Source: Glandiceps talaboti
Taxonomy: Eukaryota; Hemichordata; Enteropneusta; Spengelidae
NCBI RefSeq assembly: GCF_964340395.1
Contig: NC_135563.1
Coordinates: 10,000,075-10,064,074 of the forward strand
DNA length: 64,000 nt
Direction of reading: 5' to 3'
The notes below the pieces were generated by a model that ran no database searches, was not told where the DNA came from, and saw nothing but the letters and a program-made list of their open reading frames with translations. Positions within the stretch are counted from its first letter, which is position 1; each line of letters opens with the position of its first letter. The position numbers and the translations under genes are program-made. Below, piece after piece: positions 47,182 through 60,520 of the stretch.

Positions 47182-47803
47182 GTCATGTGGTGGTAACTCC
47201 TATTCGTGATTTTAATTGTTAATTTTCATTTAAAAAAATGAATATTTGTTGACATATTTGTGAATTCCTGGTTAAAACTATCAATTTGTTATGTTATATT
47301 TCAGTGAAAAAGAACTTGATTATTTCAGTTTAGTAGTGACTTACTAAGCAACGTATAATATGATTTTGACAGTGAATCCAAATGTGGGTAACAGACGTCC
47401 AAAACGTAATCTGCCTATGACTAATCAAAAGAAATGGAAACAAAAGAGCTGATAAGCAAAGATGTAAAGAGAGCCTTAATCAGATTATTAAAAAAAAATT
47501 TGGATTATGGACAATTTCTCAAAGTAAACGAAGCTTGATTTCCTCAAGGGACACATCTAAGTTTATAGTCTAGCTTGCCGGATTGTGAACGTGCGAATTA
47601 TATGCCATTTGAATTTATCCCTCAGGTCTCATACTTAAATACTTATCTGCTAATTCTTTGTATTATTCAAGTGAAATTTTATAGCGGGGTATAAATGTAT
47701 CTGTTGTACGGTATTAGATTACTATACATAGATTTGATTAATCAACAGAAAAGTTCTTAATGTATAACAAGCATGAATGTAGATATAGGTTGGTTCAGTG
47801 AGT
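47182..47803 (+). repeat. Duplicated 620-bp unit, copy 2
   Basis: The same unit as 36632-37256, about 97-98% identical, same orientation, 10.55 kb apart. Preceded by the GTCA/ACCA/GCCA tetranucleotide array at 46663-47181. Confidence 0.92.
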
Positions 47804-50229
47804 AAATACGGATAAAAGAATAACATTAGCACAACGACAGAATACGAGAAAAGTGTCCACAGGTTATAGTTAGCTCATCCATTCTTACAATTCTTTTGAA
47901 TTAAAAAAATTGATTTAAAAACTTCCTCAAACTCGTACACTATCTAATTGACAACAGTAAGAGATGTTTTTCAACCTTGGAATAGAGTGACTTGTTACAT
48001 ATACTCCTCTGCTTAATAAAGTAGATATAAATATACTTCTGTTTGTTTGCAGATCTAACATCACGAATTGGTTTATATGGCCTGACGAAATGAGGAAGGT
48101 AGCTTGTTAGGCGATTAATATTTACAGCTTTGAACAGAGTGTCAGAAGAGGAATCATGTAATTAATGCTAGTAGTTGGGAAGAGGTGTACGTGTAAGACG
48201 AGGTAACGACACGATTACGTAATATTGTGTTAATGTTGTGACGCAATCATTAACCGATGATCTGATTAGTACATGTCTGGATGATCTTGCATTAGAGAAT
48301 GTCGTGCGATGACGTAATATGTGTCTCTCATTATGATAAATGCAGTAATGTAAATGTAATGATTAATGCAGTGGACCTCTGCTGAAAGAATGACCTCATT
48401 TCTCACGTACGTGCAGAATTAAATGTTCAATTTTGTGTATTTAAACTCAAAAAGATAACTTGAAATACTATCTATAGCCGTGAATCCTTCTCAAGTTTAA
48501 ATGCTAGGGTGGTATGAAAATATCTCTTCTATGTCTTATATTGTGAAATTTTTTAATGGTTTGTGACACGAAAGATTGGTAAATATTTACTCTTACGAAG
48601 TTATTAATATAGGTATCGATTGCCGACATTACTGACAAAATTCAATTTGATTAATACAAAACTTCGCTCAGAGCCGACTATAGCCGATGATAGACGATGA
48701 CAACCGACTTCAGCTACAAAGTAATAATACTAACATAGAAGCACATCTTCAAAAGGTCATAACTGATACCATTTACGTAAAGTTATCTATTTATACATGC
48801 TAGAAGCATTACTACATTTGTTGTATATCTAAAGGAACTGGTACGTATATTTTATGCTGAACGTAGAATCAGCCTTGAAAATAAACCCTTCAAACTTTAG
48901 TTGTTACTTTGCACAAGAAAACTTCCTCCTATCCGTAGTTAAATTCAAAGAAATAAATCAGGGGTCACCACCATACGAATTTTAGAAATAGTGGTCAAAT
49001 GATATTTAAATTGAGTCATTTTAGAATCCAATACAACCGGCGAGTACTGTATTCACTCTGTGCGGATTGCCGGATGACTTGAATATAGGACTTTGAGCCA
49101 GAATTTGTTTATTAGGAACACGTTTAGCTTTCATATGACAACGTTTGCAGAGAGATATTAAGAACTTTTGAGTTTCACGGAAATTGTTCTCTAGGTGCAG
49201 TCTACCTTAACCTGACGACTGTGTTTGTTAAGAAAATGATTGAAGATAATATACATGAAATTTATATTATGGCTGGCTGGATATTATAAATTTGGATACG
49301 TAGAGCAATATCAATTTGACCAATATCAATTTGACATAATTATGTAGTAAAATTTCCATATAGTATATAACGCTTTCGAACTGAAAGTAGATAAAAAAAA
49401 TCTTAATTGAAAGTATATGTGTGGCGGTACCTATTTAAAACATATTCGATTTTTATTTTGCATTTAACTGCTTTGAAAAAAAAGAACGTTACCTCATTTA
49501 TCATAATTTAGCTTCAATAAGAGTCTTGAACGCATCAAATAAAGCGTATCCGTGCGTCCAATATTGCAACAGTTGCTATGGTTACCTGACGTAACATCAC
49601 ATAAATGGTGAAAATGATTAGTGATTCAGAAAAAAACATCGTGTGTTTGCAAAGTGGAACAAATTGTGTCTTATCACTTTCACTCATATACTATGCACTT
49701 TCAAAACATAATATGTAAATGGAATAACTTTCAATAACACTGGAAACATCATTCTTGCGAAAGAAATGTATTACATAAAACATATTATCTGTCTTGATAT
49801 GCGTTTGTAGTTCTCAGTTTCATTCCAGAAATAACCGACCAAGTTACATCGCAGGGACATAAACATGTTCGAGTTTAAATTGCATTTCTCGTTGGATTTG
49901 TTGTTGTTGTAACACAAATGTCATCAATTTGTTATTGTAAGATTGTAAGTCATAACCCAAGTCGGATTTGTTTGAAAAAATAATTTAACGTGATTCCCAT
50001 GACAACAAGCTGCTTTAGCAAGACAGGGAAGCAAGCCCTGAAGGCCCATGTAATCGCCTGTAGTGTTAATGTACTGGCCCAGTCTAATTTCAAAGTCCAA
50101 AATTGAAAACTGTTTGGGTTTGGATAGCATGTTCTGGTAAACAGACTAGTGAGATATGATGCGTTGTGAATAGAAATATAATAAATTAAACCATGCACGA
50201 GCCAAGTTAATCAAAAAATATGGAATATA

Positions 50230-50520
50230 TACTCTGATTGTATTACGTCACGACAACGCGCGTCTATCACACGACAACGCCTGTCTACGTCACTGGTTGT
50301 GCTGTGTTCGAAATATGCGTCAAAATGTTCGAAATTGCCCTTACTTTCCCCGATTTTTCTTTGATATAACTATATTATTCCCAAATATTTTTCTTCATTC
50401 AGCTGGAAAATACTCGTGACCTAAGGGTTGTCACTACTCGTCTAGCGACTCGTAGTACCAGGGGACCCTTAGGTCACTCTTATTTTCCTTGGCTGAACGA
50501 AGAAAAATATTGGAGAATAC
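50230..50520. mobile_element. Palindromic dispersed element, copy 1
   Basis: Arms 50381-50428 and 50465-50513 are inverted copies (ccaaatatttttcttcattc, acctaagggt) with few mismatches. The flank cacgacaacgcctgtctacg and the 'cttcattcagctgg' block recur in diverged form at 60340-60520, indicating a family. No coding capacity. Confidence 0.7.
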
Positions 50521-51548
50521 TATCCGATTATCCAATGGATTTTGCAAGTTTTTTTTGGTGAGTGTCCTCTTTGCTCTGTTGGTTTGGTGGTGCTTCAATA
50601 CTATTATTCCCTGGTCAATTTTATGAAAATTAATAAAACGAAACACTTCACTAGATGATGTAATGTACTTAAACACGGTACGCTACTAGCTATCTCCTGT
50701 GAAACTTTTGTGGTAGAACTTTAACGATACACGCACTCGAAAAGAATACTCGTCGAGTTTTACTATACAGTGGTGAGAAGAAGTCAATCTACGACTACTG
50801 GACTCGAAGCGACTGCAAATTTCATGAGTGCCGGCAATTATGAAATATCTCTCTTACCTTTCAAACAGTATTGTATTCCACTGAAATGCTGAGAGAACTA
50901 TTCAAATTATTGAAGTAGAAATTGGTAGATAGCTATACAGTTCCTTCGATATATAGCTCCGTATCTTCAACCAATATGCTGCTGGCAGACTTCATCCAAG
51001 CTGTTAGCATGTGGTCATGTCTATATTAACAAATGAAGTCACGTTTATGGCACAATTTTTTTTTCTTCGAATACTGCTAGCACGACTTCTGAATGAGGAC
51101 AGTTACTTTGGCACTACTCGTGATATATCGCCGTCGCGTTTCCCCGTTTTATCTCTGTACGCGAGAAAGCCTTCAGCAACATCTGTGATCACTGTTGATC
51201 ACGAAACATGCAACACGCTAGTATAGTGCTTTTCAGGCCAACGCAAGAGGAAACGTGCAGTGTGTAATCAGATCAGTTCAAACCTAGAGAGCAGCAATTA
51301 CAAGGGGGTTCACTAAAGGTCACCGCCTCTACGCAAGCCTTCCAGGCAACCAGAGTTTTAATTGGATGTGACAACGTCGTTTTCAAAAAGTGGGCTATTA
51401 ATTATGAATCTGTTGAAATGTCCCGTCAAGACTGTATTTTCAGTATAAACATACCCTGACTGCACCGTATGTGGGTATCAAATACGCCAAACGTTGATGT
51501 GGTATAAACAGAAGAGCTTGGATAAACACTCTGTTTGACATCAAGCAA

Positions 51549-51692
<144 letters not shown>

Positions 51693-52218
51693 AATATCAA
51701 GCAAGATACACAGTAGCCGTTATATAGTGTTTCATGCTGTTGCGATCATCAGACGACTTACGGCATATATCTAGGAAGTTCCAAATTCAAAAGTTCAAAA
51801 ATTCCATTTCACGTGATATATACATTTTAAATGTATTAATTTGATAACAGTCGATAATTGGACCTGATGTGGTGCATTTGACTGTGACACTGGACTTGAC
51901 GGTATGTACGTTCATGTCATGATGAACACAAGAATGTGAAGATTGTTGTTGTAACCTGTCAATGTACATCTGTGCAAACAACGCAATTTATAAATTATCC
52001 GACCACCAAGTACAAAATACGCAGCAGTAATTAGCCGAAACTAATATCGAACACAAGTCAAGATGAACTTTGAACTTGCTTAAAACTCTGGAATAGTTTT
52101 GAAGGCAGCTATAAAGTGGAACGCGTTAAACACTTAGTAAGTCAGGGTATGCCTCGGAGACCAAAAAATCAAAATTACTTGCATCGATCACAATGTTGTC
52201 ATACGTAAACATATTTCT

Positions 52219-52235
52219 GGTCCTTCTGGAACAAT

Positions 52236-52310
<75 letters not shown>

Positions 52311-52410
52311 TGGAGGGGGATGGGGTGGGGGAGTTGGAGGTGGGGTGCACGGGGGTGGGATGGGTGGGAAGTTGGAGGTGGGGGTGGGGTGGGGGAGGTG
52401 GAGTTGGACT
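52219..52410 (+). repeat. (GT)n followed by G-rich purine-biased tract
   Basis: About 45 GT units (52219-52312), then about 95 bp with many runs of three or more G (gggggatggggtgggggag, ggggtggggtgggggagg). The G runs and spacing satisfy the G-quadruplex pattern many times over. Confidence 0.93.
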
Positions 52411-53180
52411 TAAATTTAATATGATTTTGACCTCAATTCAAACAATTTGGAAGGTGATTTCAGATTTGTTTTCTTCATTTTAAATGAGAGTTGATTGAAT
52501 ATTCCTCGAGGAAAGTAACTGCAACAATTTTAAGATTTTTTTATTTTCAAAGCACATTCGGCGTTAAAAGTGATATGTTGTCAACAAGTAGACTGCAACA
52601 AGTAGTCTAAGAACGAGTGTCTCCTGAAAGACGAAGAACACTGAAACAGAATTGTTGTAAAATCTAACACACACTGAAACATGAAGAGTGGGTAAATAGT
52701 ACGTCATTACGAAATTATGGATACTTCAAATTTTGATATTTAATCATTGTCATGGTAATGTTTCCAAAAATTGGTATTTTGGTTCAAATGTTATCTATTA
52801 CCACAGCTGTTTCTCCGAACGCAAACTCAATATATCTTTCACAAGAATGTATTTGTATGGATTACACAATGGAGTGTTAATATCACAGCTGTTTCTTTGT
52901 GAAGGTAAAACTCGATTTAACAACACCTCTGTCGAGTTTTTAACACTTAACTAGTAATTTTCGATAATGAATAATTTCCTTCCCCTGCAGTAACGGATTC
53001 TGCTGCCTGGGAGATGTTCATTCAGTCCGCTAGTTTTTGTGTGTCTGTATTTTTTTAGCAACATTTTGAACGAGTACAATAATTGAATACTTTTTTATCC
53101 ATGCAGACCAAATTAGTGCATCGTGTCGAAGAATTGCTTAATTTTAAGGGTGGGGTGTGGGGATACGCGTACACCAGTTA

Positions 53181-53297
53181 AGCAATAAACCACCCCCTGG
53201 GGATGGTATACCAAGAGGTTTTGACCAGTGAACGAAATATATTGAGTTCACTGGTCAAAACCGAGTGGTATACCATTCCCAGGGGTGGTTTATTGCT
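53181..53297. repeat. Near-perfect palindrome, 53-bp arms
   Basis: Arms 53181-53233 and 53246-53297 pair with a few mismatches around a 12-nt spacer. Key blocks are agcaataaaccacccc, atggtatacca and ttttgaccagtgaac. It abuts a TIR element at 53298. Confidence 0.9.
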
Positions 53298-53530
53298 ATT
53301 ATATTATACCAGTATGTTGAAAATGTCGGAAACAAGATAAGACGCAACATTTTATGGTTTCATTTGCGCCCCATCCCTGCACAGACTACAACGTTCGTAG
53401 ACGAACAGTCAACATCAAAATTTGGACGCGTGCCAACTGTGCATTATCGCTCATTTTAGACGCGCTAGTTCGATGTCTAGACCAATCATATCTCAAGATT
53501 TGCGCCATCAATATACTGGTATAATATAAT
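53298..53530. mobile_element. 233-bp element with 23-bp terminal inverted repeats
   Basis: attatattataccagtatgt (53298-53320, plus tga) is the inverse of 53508-53530 with a single mismatch. The TIRs begin with ATTATATTATAC-type ends. The interior is non-coding. It starts exactly where the palindrome at 53181-53297 ends, so the two may be one composite element. Confidence 0.8.
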
Positions 53531-53533
53531 ACA

Positions 53534-53690
53534 CAATACTGCAGACTGCCAAATATCACGAAATGTTATGTTTCGAAATCTCTTTAGCCTCTACATCACT
53601 AAGTTATTACGCAATACTGCAGACTGCCGAATATCACGAAACGTTATGTTCTGTGTATGTTACAAACCATTATATCGTCTGCATCACTAG
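53534..53690 (+). repeat. Tandem duplication, 78-bp period
   Basis: caatactgcagactgccaaa at 53534 recurs at 53612 with few changes, followed by atatcacgaaatgttatgtt. A second anchor (tctacatcacta / tctgcatcacta) is 88 bp apart, showing a 10-bp insertion in the second copy. Confidence 0.85.
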
Positions 53691-56490
53691 CGGCCATTCT
53701 AAAAGTCAAAATATCATTTGCCTATATCACTTACGATACATATATATCCTTTAATATCGTAGTATTTTTACAGTGCTGTTTGATGAAATCGCCCTTTTCT
53801 CGTTTCCCTCTGTTACGTTTAATAATGAACTTATGAACAGTGATATAAATTTGATACATGTTTACACATTTCTGGCAGTGTTCACATCAACTGAGTGTCA
53901 TATTACGGTGTCGTAATATCAATATATGTTATGACGTCATACCATTATAGTCTTAGTCTATACATACGAGAACGGCATTAAAATGAGTCTGCTTAGTAAA
54001 TGTTTGAAATGGTCACCATGACAACGTCATGCACCTCAAATGTGTTTAGTAAGTTAACACTAAGTCGAAATTCACATGGTCAATGTACAATTTTGTTAGT
54101 GATATTATGTATCGGAATAAACTTGACTTGGGAATTCGATGTCTCTTGTTTCAAGAATATCTAGGATTTGGTTTGAACGGAATAAATAAAACCAATTTAC
54201 GTTCGTTTTTATTAAGTACACATTGAATGAGACGCTCAATTACTAAACATTGCAACGGTGTTGTCATTTCATAACATCGCTTGATGCAAACATAAGACGT
54301 ATTGGTGCTTGGGATTATTTTACTCAGTTCCAATATTTGCAAAAAAAAACATCTATAAGTTCTTAAACGTCGTATACGCCTCAGCAATAAATATCTTAAA
54401 CTTTCGCTGTAACTTTGATCAAGAAATTTCAAATCCGTTCTCAGTTATAATCAAGGAAAACAAGTTAGGGGTCATCGTACATTTGCTTTTAAAACAGAGG
54501 TCAATCTGAAATCAAAATTCAGCCACTTTCTAAGTTGAACGGCTCTATTGAACATCATTCTGTGTAACTTTACATCGGTTTACTTTTATGAAATCATACT
54601 TGTTGGTAGCTACGTTTAAAGCAATGATGAGGTTAGGAAGGTATTTTTGAGTTGATTAGGAAACAAGCAAAATGGAGAGGAGTCTGAAAAAGAAAATAAT
54701 GGCAATGGCGCGACAAACTATGGGTGTATATATGTGTTTGGTGGGGTGGGGTGGGTCTTTAAATATTCTGGTGGGCTGGAAGTGGCTTTGGTATTTTGGT
54801 CATTGACGATTCATGATTTGTTACTCTCTACTGGAGCATTCGATTCATCATAATGCAGATCTGCAAAATTAGACTGAACTATTTCTCCTCAGTCCCCCCC
54901 CCCCTATGGTAAATTAGGCTCGTTTCCTTAACCACATTATATTAACTGCATACCTGACCTATTGGAACTACTTTTGATACAAGTGGCTACTTTTGGCCGG
55001 GTTTTAAATGAAACACACAACAAATTAACCGATCAAGGTAATGATGCGTGGAACAGGTTTCTATTTGATTGTTCGTGTTGTGCAACCCTGAGGAGGAGAC
55101 GTTAGGTACACGTACTTTCATGGTTATAACGTGAGATCTGGTTGGTCGATAGACGGTAATCCTACATTACGTGCAAGGTTGTTGTTTACGCTTATATGCA
55201 AGTATGGTCCTCAAAGAAAAATCGCGTGCGTTCTTTATTCTGTGCAAATAAGTGACAAGACTTGAGGTTCCGTTTTTCATTTCTATAACTGGGTAAATAT
55301 CATGACAATGTTTCAAAAGATTGATTGAACAACAGAAACACACCATTTCAACAGGCACCGATACATGACTTGTACATCAGTCACAAACCGTGCTCAGTCT
55401 GTTCAAGAGATACATGTGGACACTGGTCGGTAGTAAACGTTTGTATTATATTTAGGATGGCCATAGTTTTTTTCTCTCTACGTTTTCCAAAATAATGTTA
55501 ACAAGTAAGTATTGTCTACATGTTGGTTAGACTTTCAATTCATAATTATACTTTTTACAGTTTGATTGAATTAGAAATGACTTTTAATGTCAGAAAGAAA
55601 CTTGTTTTATTAAAGGTCCCCAAATTTCACTAATAAGCTACAATCTTCGCTCACTAGATCTTACAGAGACGTTTGCGAATTGTTTCTAAGCCCGTCGTAG
55701 AGGGCCTCACTTTTTAAAACATTATTTCGCTGGATTAATGAAATATGGGATCAGTCGGGTCATGAGAAAACATATATAAAGGCAACTCTTACGTCTTTGG
55801 CCAAACGTGTGTTTTAGCAGGGAATAACAAGCGTAATCCGGAAAGTCAAAACATGCACTGAGCCAAAATAAAGGCTTTAATATTGTTTATAAGTTATCTA
55901 AGCTTGCTGATTCGTGAATCATATATCAGTTTCGCTACCCTTAATTTTTTTGTTCATTCTTTCCATTTTCTCCTCCATCATAGTCAATTATTTAAGCAGA
56001 ATGACAATTATGCTATAACTAGCTAGAATTTTTTTCTAATGCTTATCCACAGCCTAACTTAAAATAAACAGCAGGAGATGGATTGTGAGAAGTCACAGAG
56101 ACTTGTAGCTCGTGCTAAGTTAATGTGGCCCTCTTGTGACAGATGGATGGACATAAAGAGAGCCAGGAAGTTTTCAGCATGATGTTCAATTAGAAAGAGG
56201 ATGTTTCTATCATGCTTCGATGGTTGGAGTATGGCTGCTAACACTATGTGGAATCATATAGAGGAGATATATTGCTGCAACAACACACTTTCTCGACGTC
56301 AGAATGATATCAAAATATCTGCAAATTATGTAGAATTAATATTGTTTGAATCTCTCTTGCGTATTTGCCTATGATGATTTAAATATCGTTGTATGCTTCG
56401 CTCTTTATATTCGAGTATTAAAACTTAAAATAATATATAGAAGAAAGAATCATTGCATTCGGGCGCCCCTCCCCATACGAATTACATTTG

Positions 56491-56646
56491 ACATTACATT
56501 ACATTACATTACATTACATTACATTACATAACATTACATTACATTACATTACATTACATCGCATCGCATCGCATCGCACCGCACCGCACCGCACCGCACC
56601 ACACCACACCACACCACACCACACCACATCACATCACATTACATTA
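56491..56646 (+). repeat. Graded pentanucleotide array ACATT-GCATC-GCACC-ACACC-ACATC
   Basis: About 31 five-base units in homogeneous blocks that change by one or two transitions from block to block and return to ACATT at the 3' end. Confidence 0.95.
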
Positions 56647-56945
56647 TGTGACAGTTCAAACAAAGATTTCAAGGTATGATCCAATGTCAGAAAATGGACA
56701 TCAAGGGACACTAAACATAATCTATGCAAATAATTGCATAGTCAATACATTGAATATAAGGAGACATTACTGTGAGTTTACATTGTAAAATTGCCCTTAC
56801 AATAAATGTAGACACAGCTTTTGATCGAGCGATTGTTTAATAACTTTTATTTCCCGAGCAAAAGACACTCTGTAGCGACGTCCAGATAGAAGCTTTTCAA
56901 AGGGTGTTTGTGAAGGATGCATACGATCATTGACAACCTTCCTTT

Positions 56946-57134
56946 TTAATTGCTGCGTGATAGTGATGCGCGCGCCAAGATAGTTTGACGACAGCTAATG
57001 ATTTGCTCTGCTGTGTTTACTCGAGAGAGTTTACTCCTCTTTTTAGCACCTACACTGTGACAACCGCGAAAAAACAACAACCGCCGGTGCTTTTGCTTGC
57101 ATGTGGTATTACAGCAGGAATGACGCGACGCCAT
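56946..57134 (-). other. GC-richer island with a 62-codon ATG frame
   Basis: The ~56.86-57.13 kb stretch is richer in CpG (gatgcgcgcgcc, gacgcgacgcc) than its surroundings. The - strand frame starts aacATGGCG, a good initiation context, and is basic and Cys/Arg-rich (MASRHSCCNTTCKQKHRRLL). It could be a first exon, a promoter region or chance; no domain is recognised. Confidence 0.2.
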
Positions 57135-57448
57135 GTTTCATGCAAAACACACTTATATAGTGTTTAATTAGCATCGGTAACTTATCAAAGCATAAACGCC
57201 ACAGGACCCAACAATTGTGTTTTATTGATAAAATGCTACATGGTACAAAAATCGAGTCCGACTGTTTTGTGTTACTTAGTAACTACCATGGACAAATGAA
57301 AATGATGAAACCGCCTGAATCTACATCAGAGGCACCCGCTAATCAGTTGTATACCGTTATTTTTACCTATTAATATTTTTCACTGCCTGAAGTCTTTTCT
57401 CAGCTCACTTCATTCAAGCAAACGCACGGGCGTTTTTTCGCGGGTTGT
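57060..57448. repeat. Inverted repeat pair, ~40-bp arms, 300-bp spacer
   Basis: acaaccgcgaaaaaac...tgcttttgcttgcatg (57060-57103) is the inverse of 57411-57448 with one internal indel. Both arms contain a ttttttcgcgg box. It may be a TIR element; the outer ends are not otherwise clear. Confidence 0.55.
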
Positions 57449-57542
57449 AATATCGGTGTCTGATCATAACGTTAACAAGCATTACTTTCCACGATTTTCG
57501 GACACGAATGAAATTCATAACAGTGTAATGATTCTAAAAATA

Positions 57543-57699
57543 TCCAACTAACCAACCAACCAACCAACCAACCAACCAACCAACCAACCAACCAAACAAA
57601 CAAACAAACAAACAAACAAACAAACAAACAAACAAACAACCAACCAAACAAGCAAGAAACAAACAAACAAACAAACAAACAAATAAATAAATAAATGAA
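57543..57699 (+). repeat. Graded tetranucleotide array (AACC)n-(AAAC)n-(AAAT)n
   Basis: Blocks of AACC, then AAAC, an interruption, AAAC again and finally AAAT units. Neighbouring blocks differ by one base. Confidence 0.95.
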
Positions 57700-58165
57700 T
57701 AAATAAAGAAGCCCTGAAATCTCACTTCCTACACACAGAAATTCAAAAATGGGAATAGTACACACAAGCTAGGAGAAACTTCATTTTGAAGAAGAACCAA
57801 ATGCAGTTACGTAGCAAAAACGAACTAAGAGACTTCTATACTGTTTATACATGAATTCCAGGACAATATACTAGACGCCAAAGACACTATCTTTATGGTA
57901 ATAACCTACATTATGCAAGTTCTTCATACAGCCTTCCTTACATTCGTTACTTTTCTCTGGTTTACCAATTTTATTCTTTCGTTTTATATTGGAGATCTAT
58001 AAAAGCACTAAATATAGCTCGGCTGTACCACAGACAAGTAAGTGGATGTACGTAAACAGATTTGTGATTTGGTGTACAAAATGGCGGCATTCTCCTACAC
58101 GGATTGCAATAACACAGACCATCTACATACCAGCATAATGAATATGAAAATTAAGTATATATAAT

Positions 58166-58366
<201 letters not shown>

Positions 58367-59367
58367 TATATGCTATATAATACTATATATATATAATAAC
58401 CGACAAAGTTTTGGACTAACCGTTGGTTAACATTGAACGTGCTAAACATAGTTTAAAATATGCCTGTAGAATAAAACCATTTTGTTAGCTGCATGGAAAG
58501 ATGACATAAGAGGGGATTCACTTTTGTATGTTACATATTGCATTATTGTACCTCCTCCACGTGGAAATTTTCAGTGATGGTGTTTATCTTTCTTTTTACA
58601 ATAACTCATATGGGGTGTTAGAGATATCCATGACAAATCAAATCAATCGTCAATTTTTAGATTAAAATGAAGTGCAAATTTTCAAACTCATGACAGGTGA
58701 CTATCTTTTAATAGGGAAATGATGCATTGGAAACGTCCATGGCAAATTAAATCAACCGTCATTTAAAAAAAACACACATGCAAATGCCTTTTTGACAACA
58801 TGTCGCACCTTACTCACACACGTTGTCATATTAATTCAAAACATTCAGTTATTTAAACATTAAAAGATGTATAAAACGAGACCGTGTATACAGAAATCGT
58901 TAATTAAAATCAACTGACTCTCACTTTTTTTTTAGGGAAAGACGTTTTTTTATAAATAGTCATCAATCTTTCTACGGTGACCGTCGTAAAAAAGGAGAGA
59001 GACGTCTATCCTTCAGTTGAACTAATAAAGCAAACACCGCAGAACTAATTAAAGTATGTTGATAACATGAAAGGAGACTTTTCATAATTTTAGAGGCAAT
59101 ATGTAAATTTTATACATTGTCGAAAATGGCAATAAGTTGAATTTGAATAGAGGATTCAGAGAGATAAAATATTGACATCTCAGTAATTTATTCACTTCTT
59201 TAATACATAAACCAACGTTACAGTCTCGGTGGCATGTTAAAACTGGTAACTAAATGTCACTCTAGTATTTCTAGCTGGATACAAAACCATACATACTGTC
59301 GGTGTCAATCTTTTAAAATATCCGTTTTGGTAGTAATATGAACGTGTATATCTATCAGACCATCTGA

Positions 59368-59395
59368 GACCCTCCACCAACGTCGGTGGAGGGTC
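59368..59395. other. Perfect 11-bp stem-loop
   Basis: gaccctccacc / ggtggagggtc with a six-base loop (aacgtc). The stem is GC-rich in an AT-rich region. No following T run or coding gene gives it a role. Confidence 0.6.
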
Positions 59396-60339
59396 TATGA
59401 TCAGGCAAATCTTTCCCGAATAACTTATTGAACAAGGGATTGTCTGTTTGCAGTTGTGATGAGAATGCAAACAGCAAGCTAATCTGCAAATATTGCCAAA
59501 CAACCATGACCATACCCATAGCAACAGTCAAACAACATTGTTAATACCAACTCAGCGTCAATAATGAGGAGCTTCGTGTAAGAGTACTCCAAAACTTAAC
59601 ACAGATGTGCCTAGAAACCTGTCACCATGGAGATTGTAAGATACAAACCACATTGAATAACAACAGTGAATAGATCTATATATTTACTTCTGTCCGTTAT
59701 AATGCTTGCATCCTTGTAATACTGAGTACAAGTTTACAGGTTATTGTCAAATCTACAGATGGGCTGTTTTTGGTTTTTCTATGAGATGTCTCATAGTAAT
59801 ACATGTAAGTATCCAAGGAGATTTTAAGATAAAAACACTTGTTAACTATAAAGGTGTCTGGGTCCAATACGGTTAAAAATAACTGATAATAATGTCAGGC
59901 TTGTCAGCGTTTAATACAATTGTATTTTTCGATAATAACAGTAGTTTTCCATTGTTGCAGTATGTGAAATGTCTATTTATTATATCCTTGGTTGTTGAAC
60001 AATGTAGTCGAATACTTGTCCTAGTAATAATTCATAAGTGAACATTTCAAAAATATCAACAATATCATTTTCCAAATTAATGTATTTTGGTGCCGTCGAT
60101 GAACTACAACAACTGTAACTGCTCAAAACTTTTATTTTTTTCTATAGACCATCTTCTATTATAGTTATTAACAAACTAACAAAATAAATGATTCCATTCA
60201 GTAAAGAGCCCTCTATTGTCGACTATTGACATCACTCTCGTTTTCACCATATCTGTCAATCACTTCACCCAGTACCTCATATTGTACCACACGTAAATCA
60301 GGTTGAAAAAAACATGGGTTGTTATGTCCTTGTTTAAAT

Positions 60340-60520
60340 ATTGCGTCATGACAACTCGCGTCTACGTCATTGCTAGTCAAGACTTTCCAAATCACCGTTA
60401 TTTTTCTCGAGATCTCATAAATGTATGCTCGAAGAGATAAAATAATTTTAGTCCCTCAGTATTTGTCTTCATTCAACCGGCAGATATTCGCGACTTATCA
60501 ATCGATTCGTAATGACAAGC
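60340..60520 (+). repeat. Diverged relative of the 50.23-50.52 kb element
   Basis: Carries catgacaactcgcgtctacg and tttgtcttcattcaaccggc followed by tattcgcgacttatcaatcg, in the same order as the element at 50.2-50.5 kb. The right arm of the palindrome is not preserved. Confidence 0.5.

Noticed and set aside
59237-59524. 95-codon - strand frame
   Set aside because: Overlaps the 59368-59395 stem-loop, lacks motifs and splice sites, and its length is within chance expectation.
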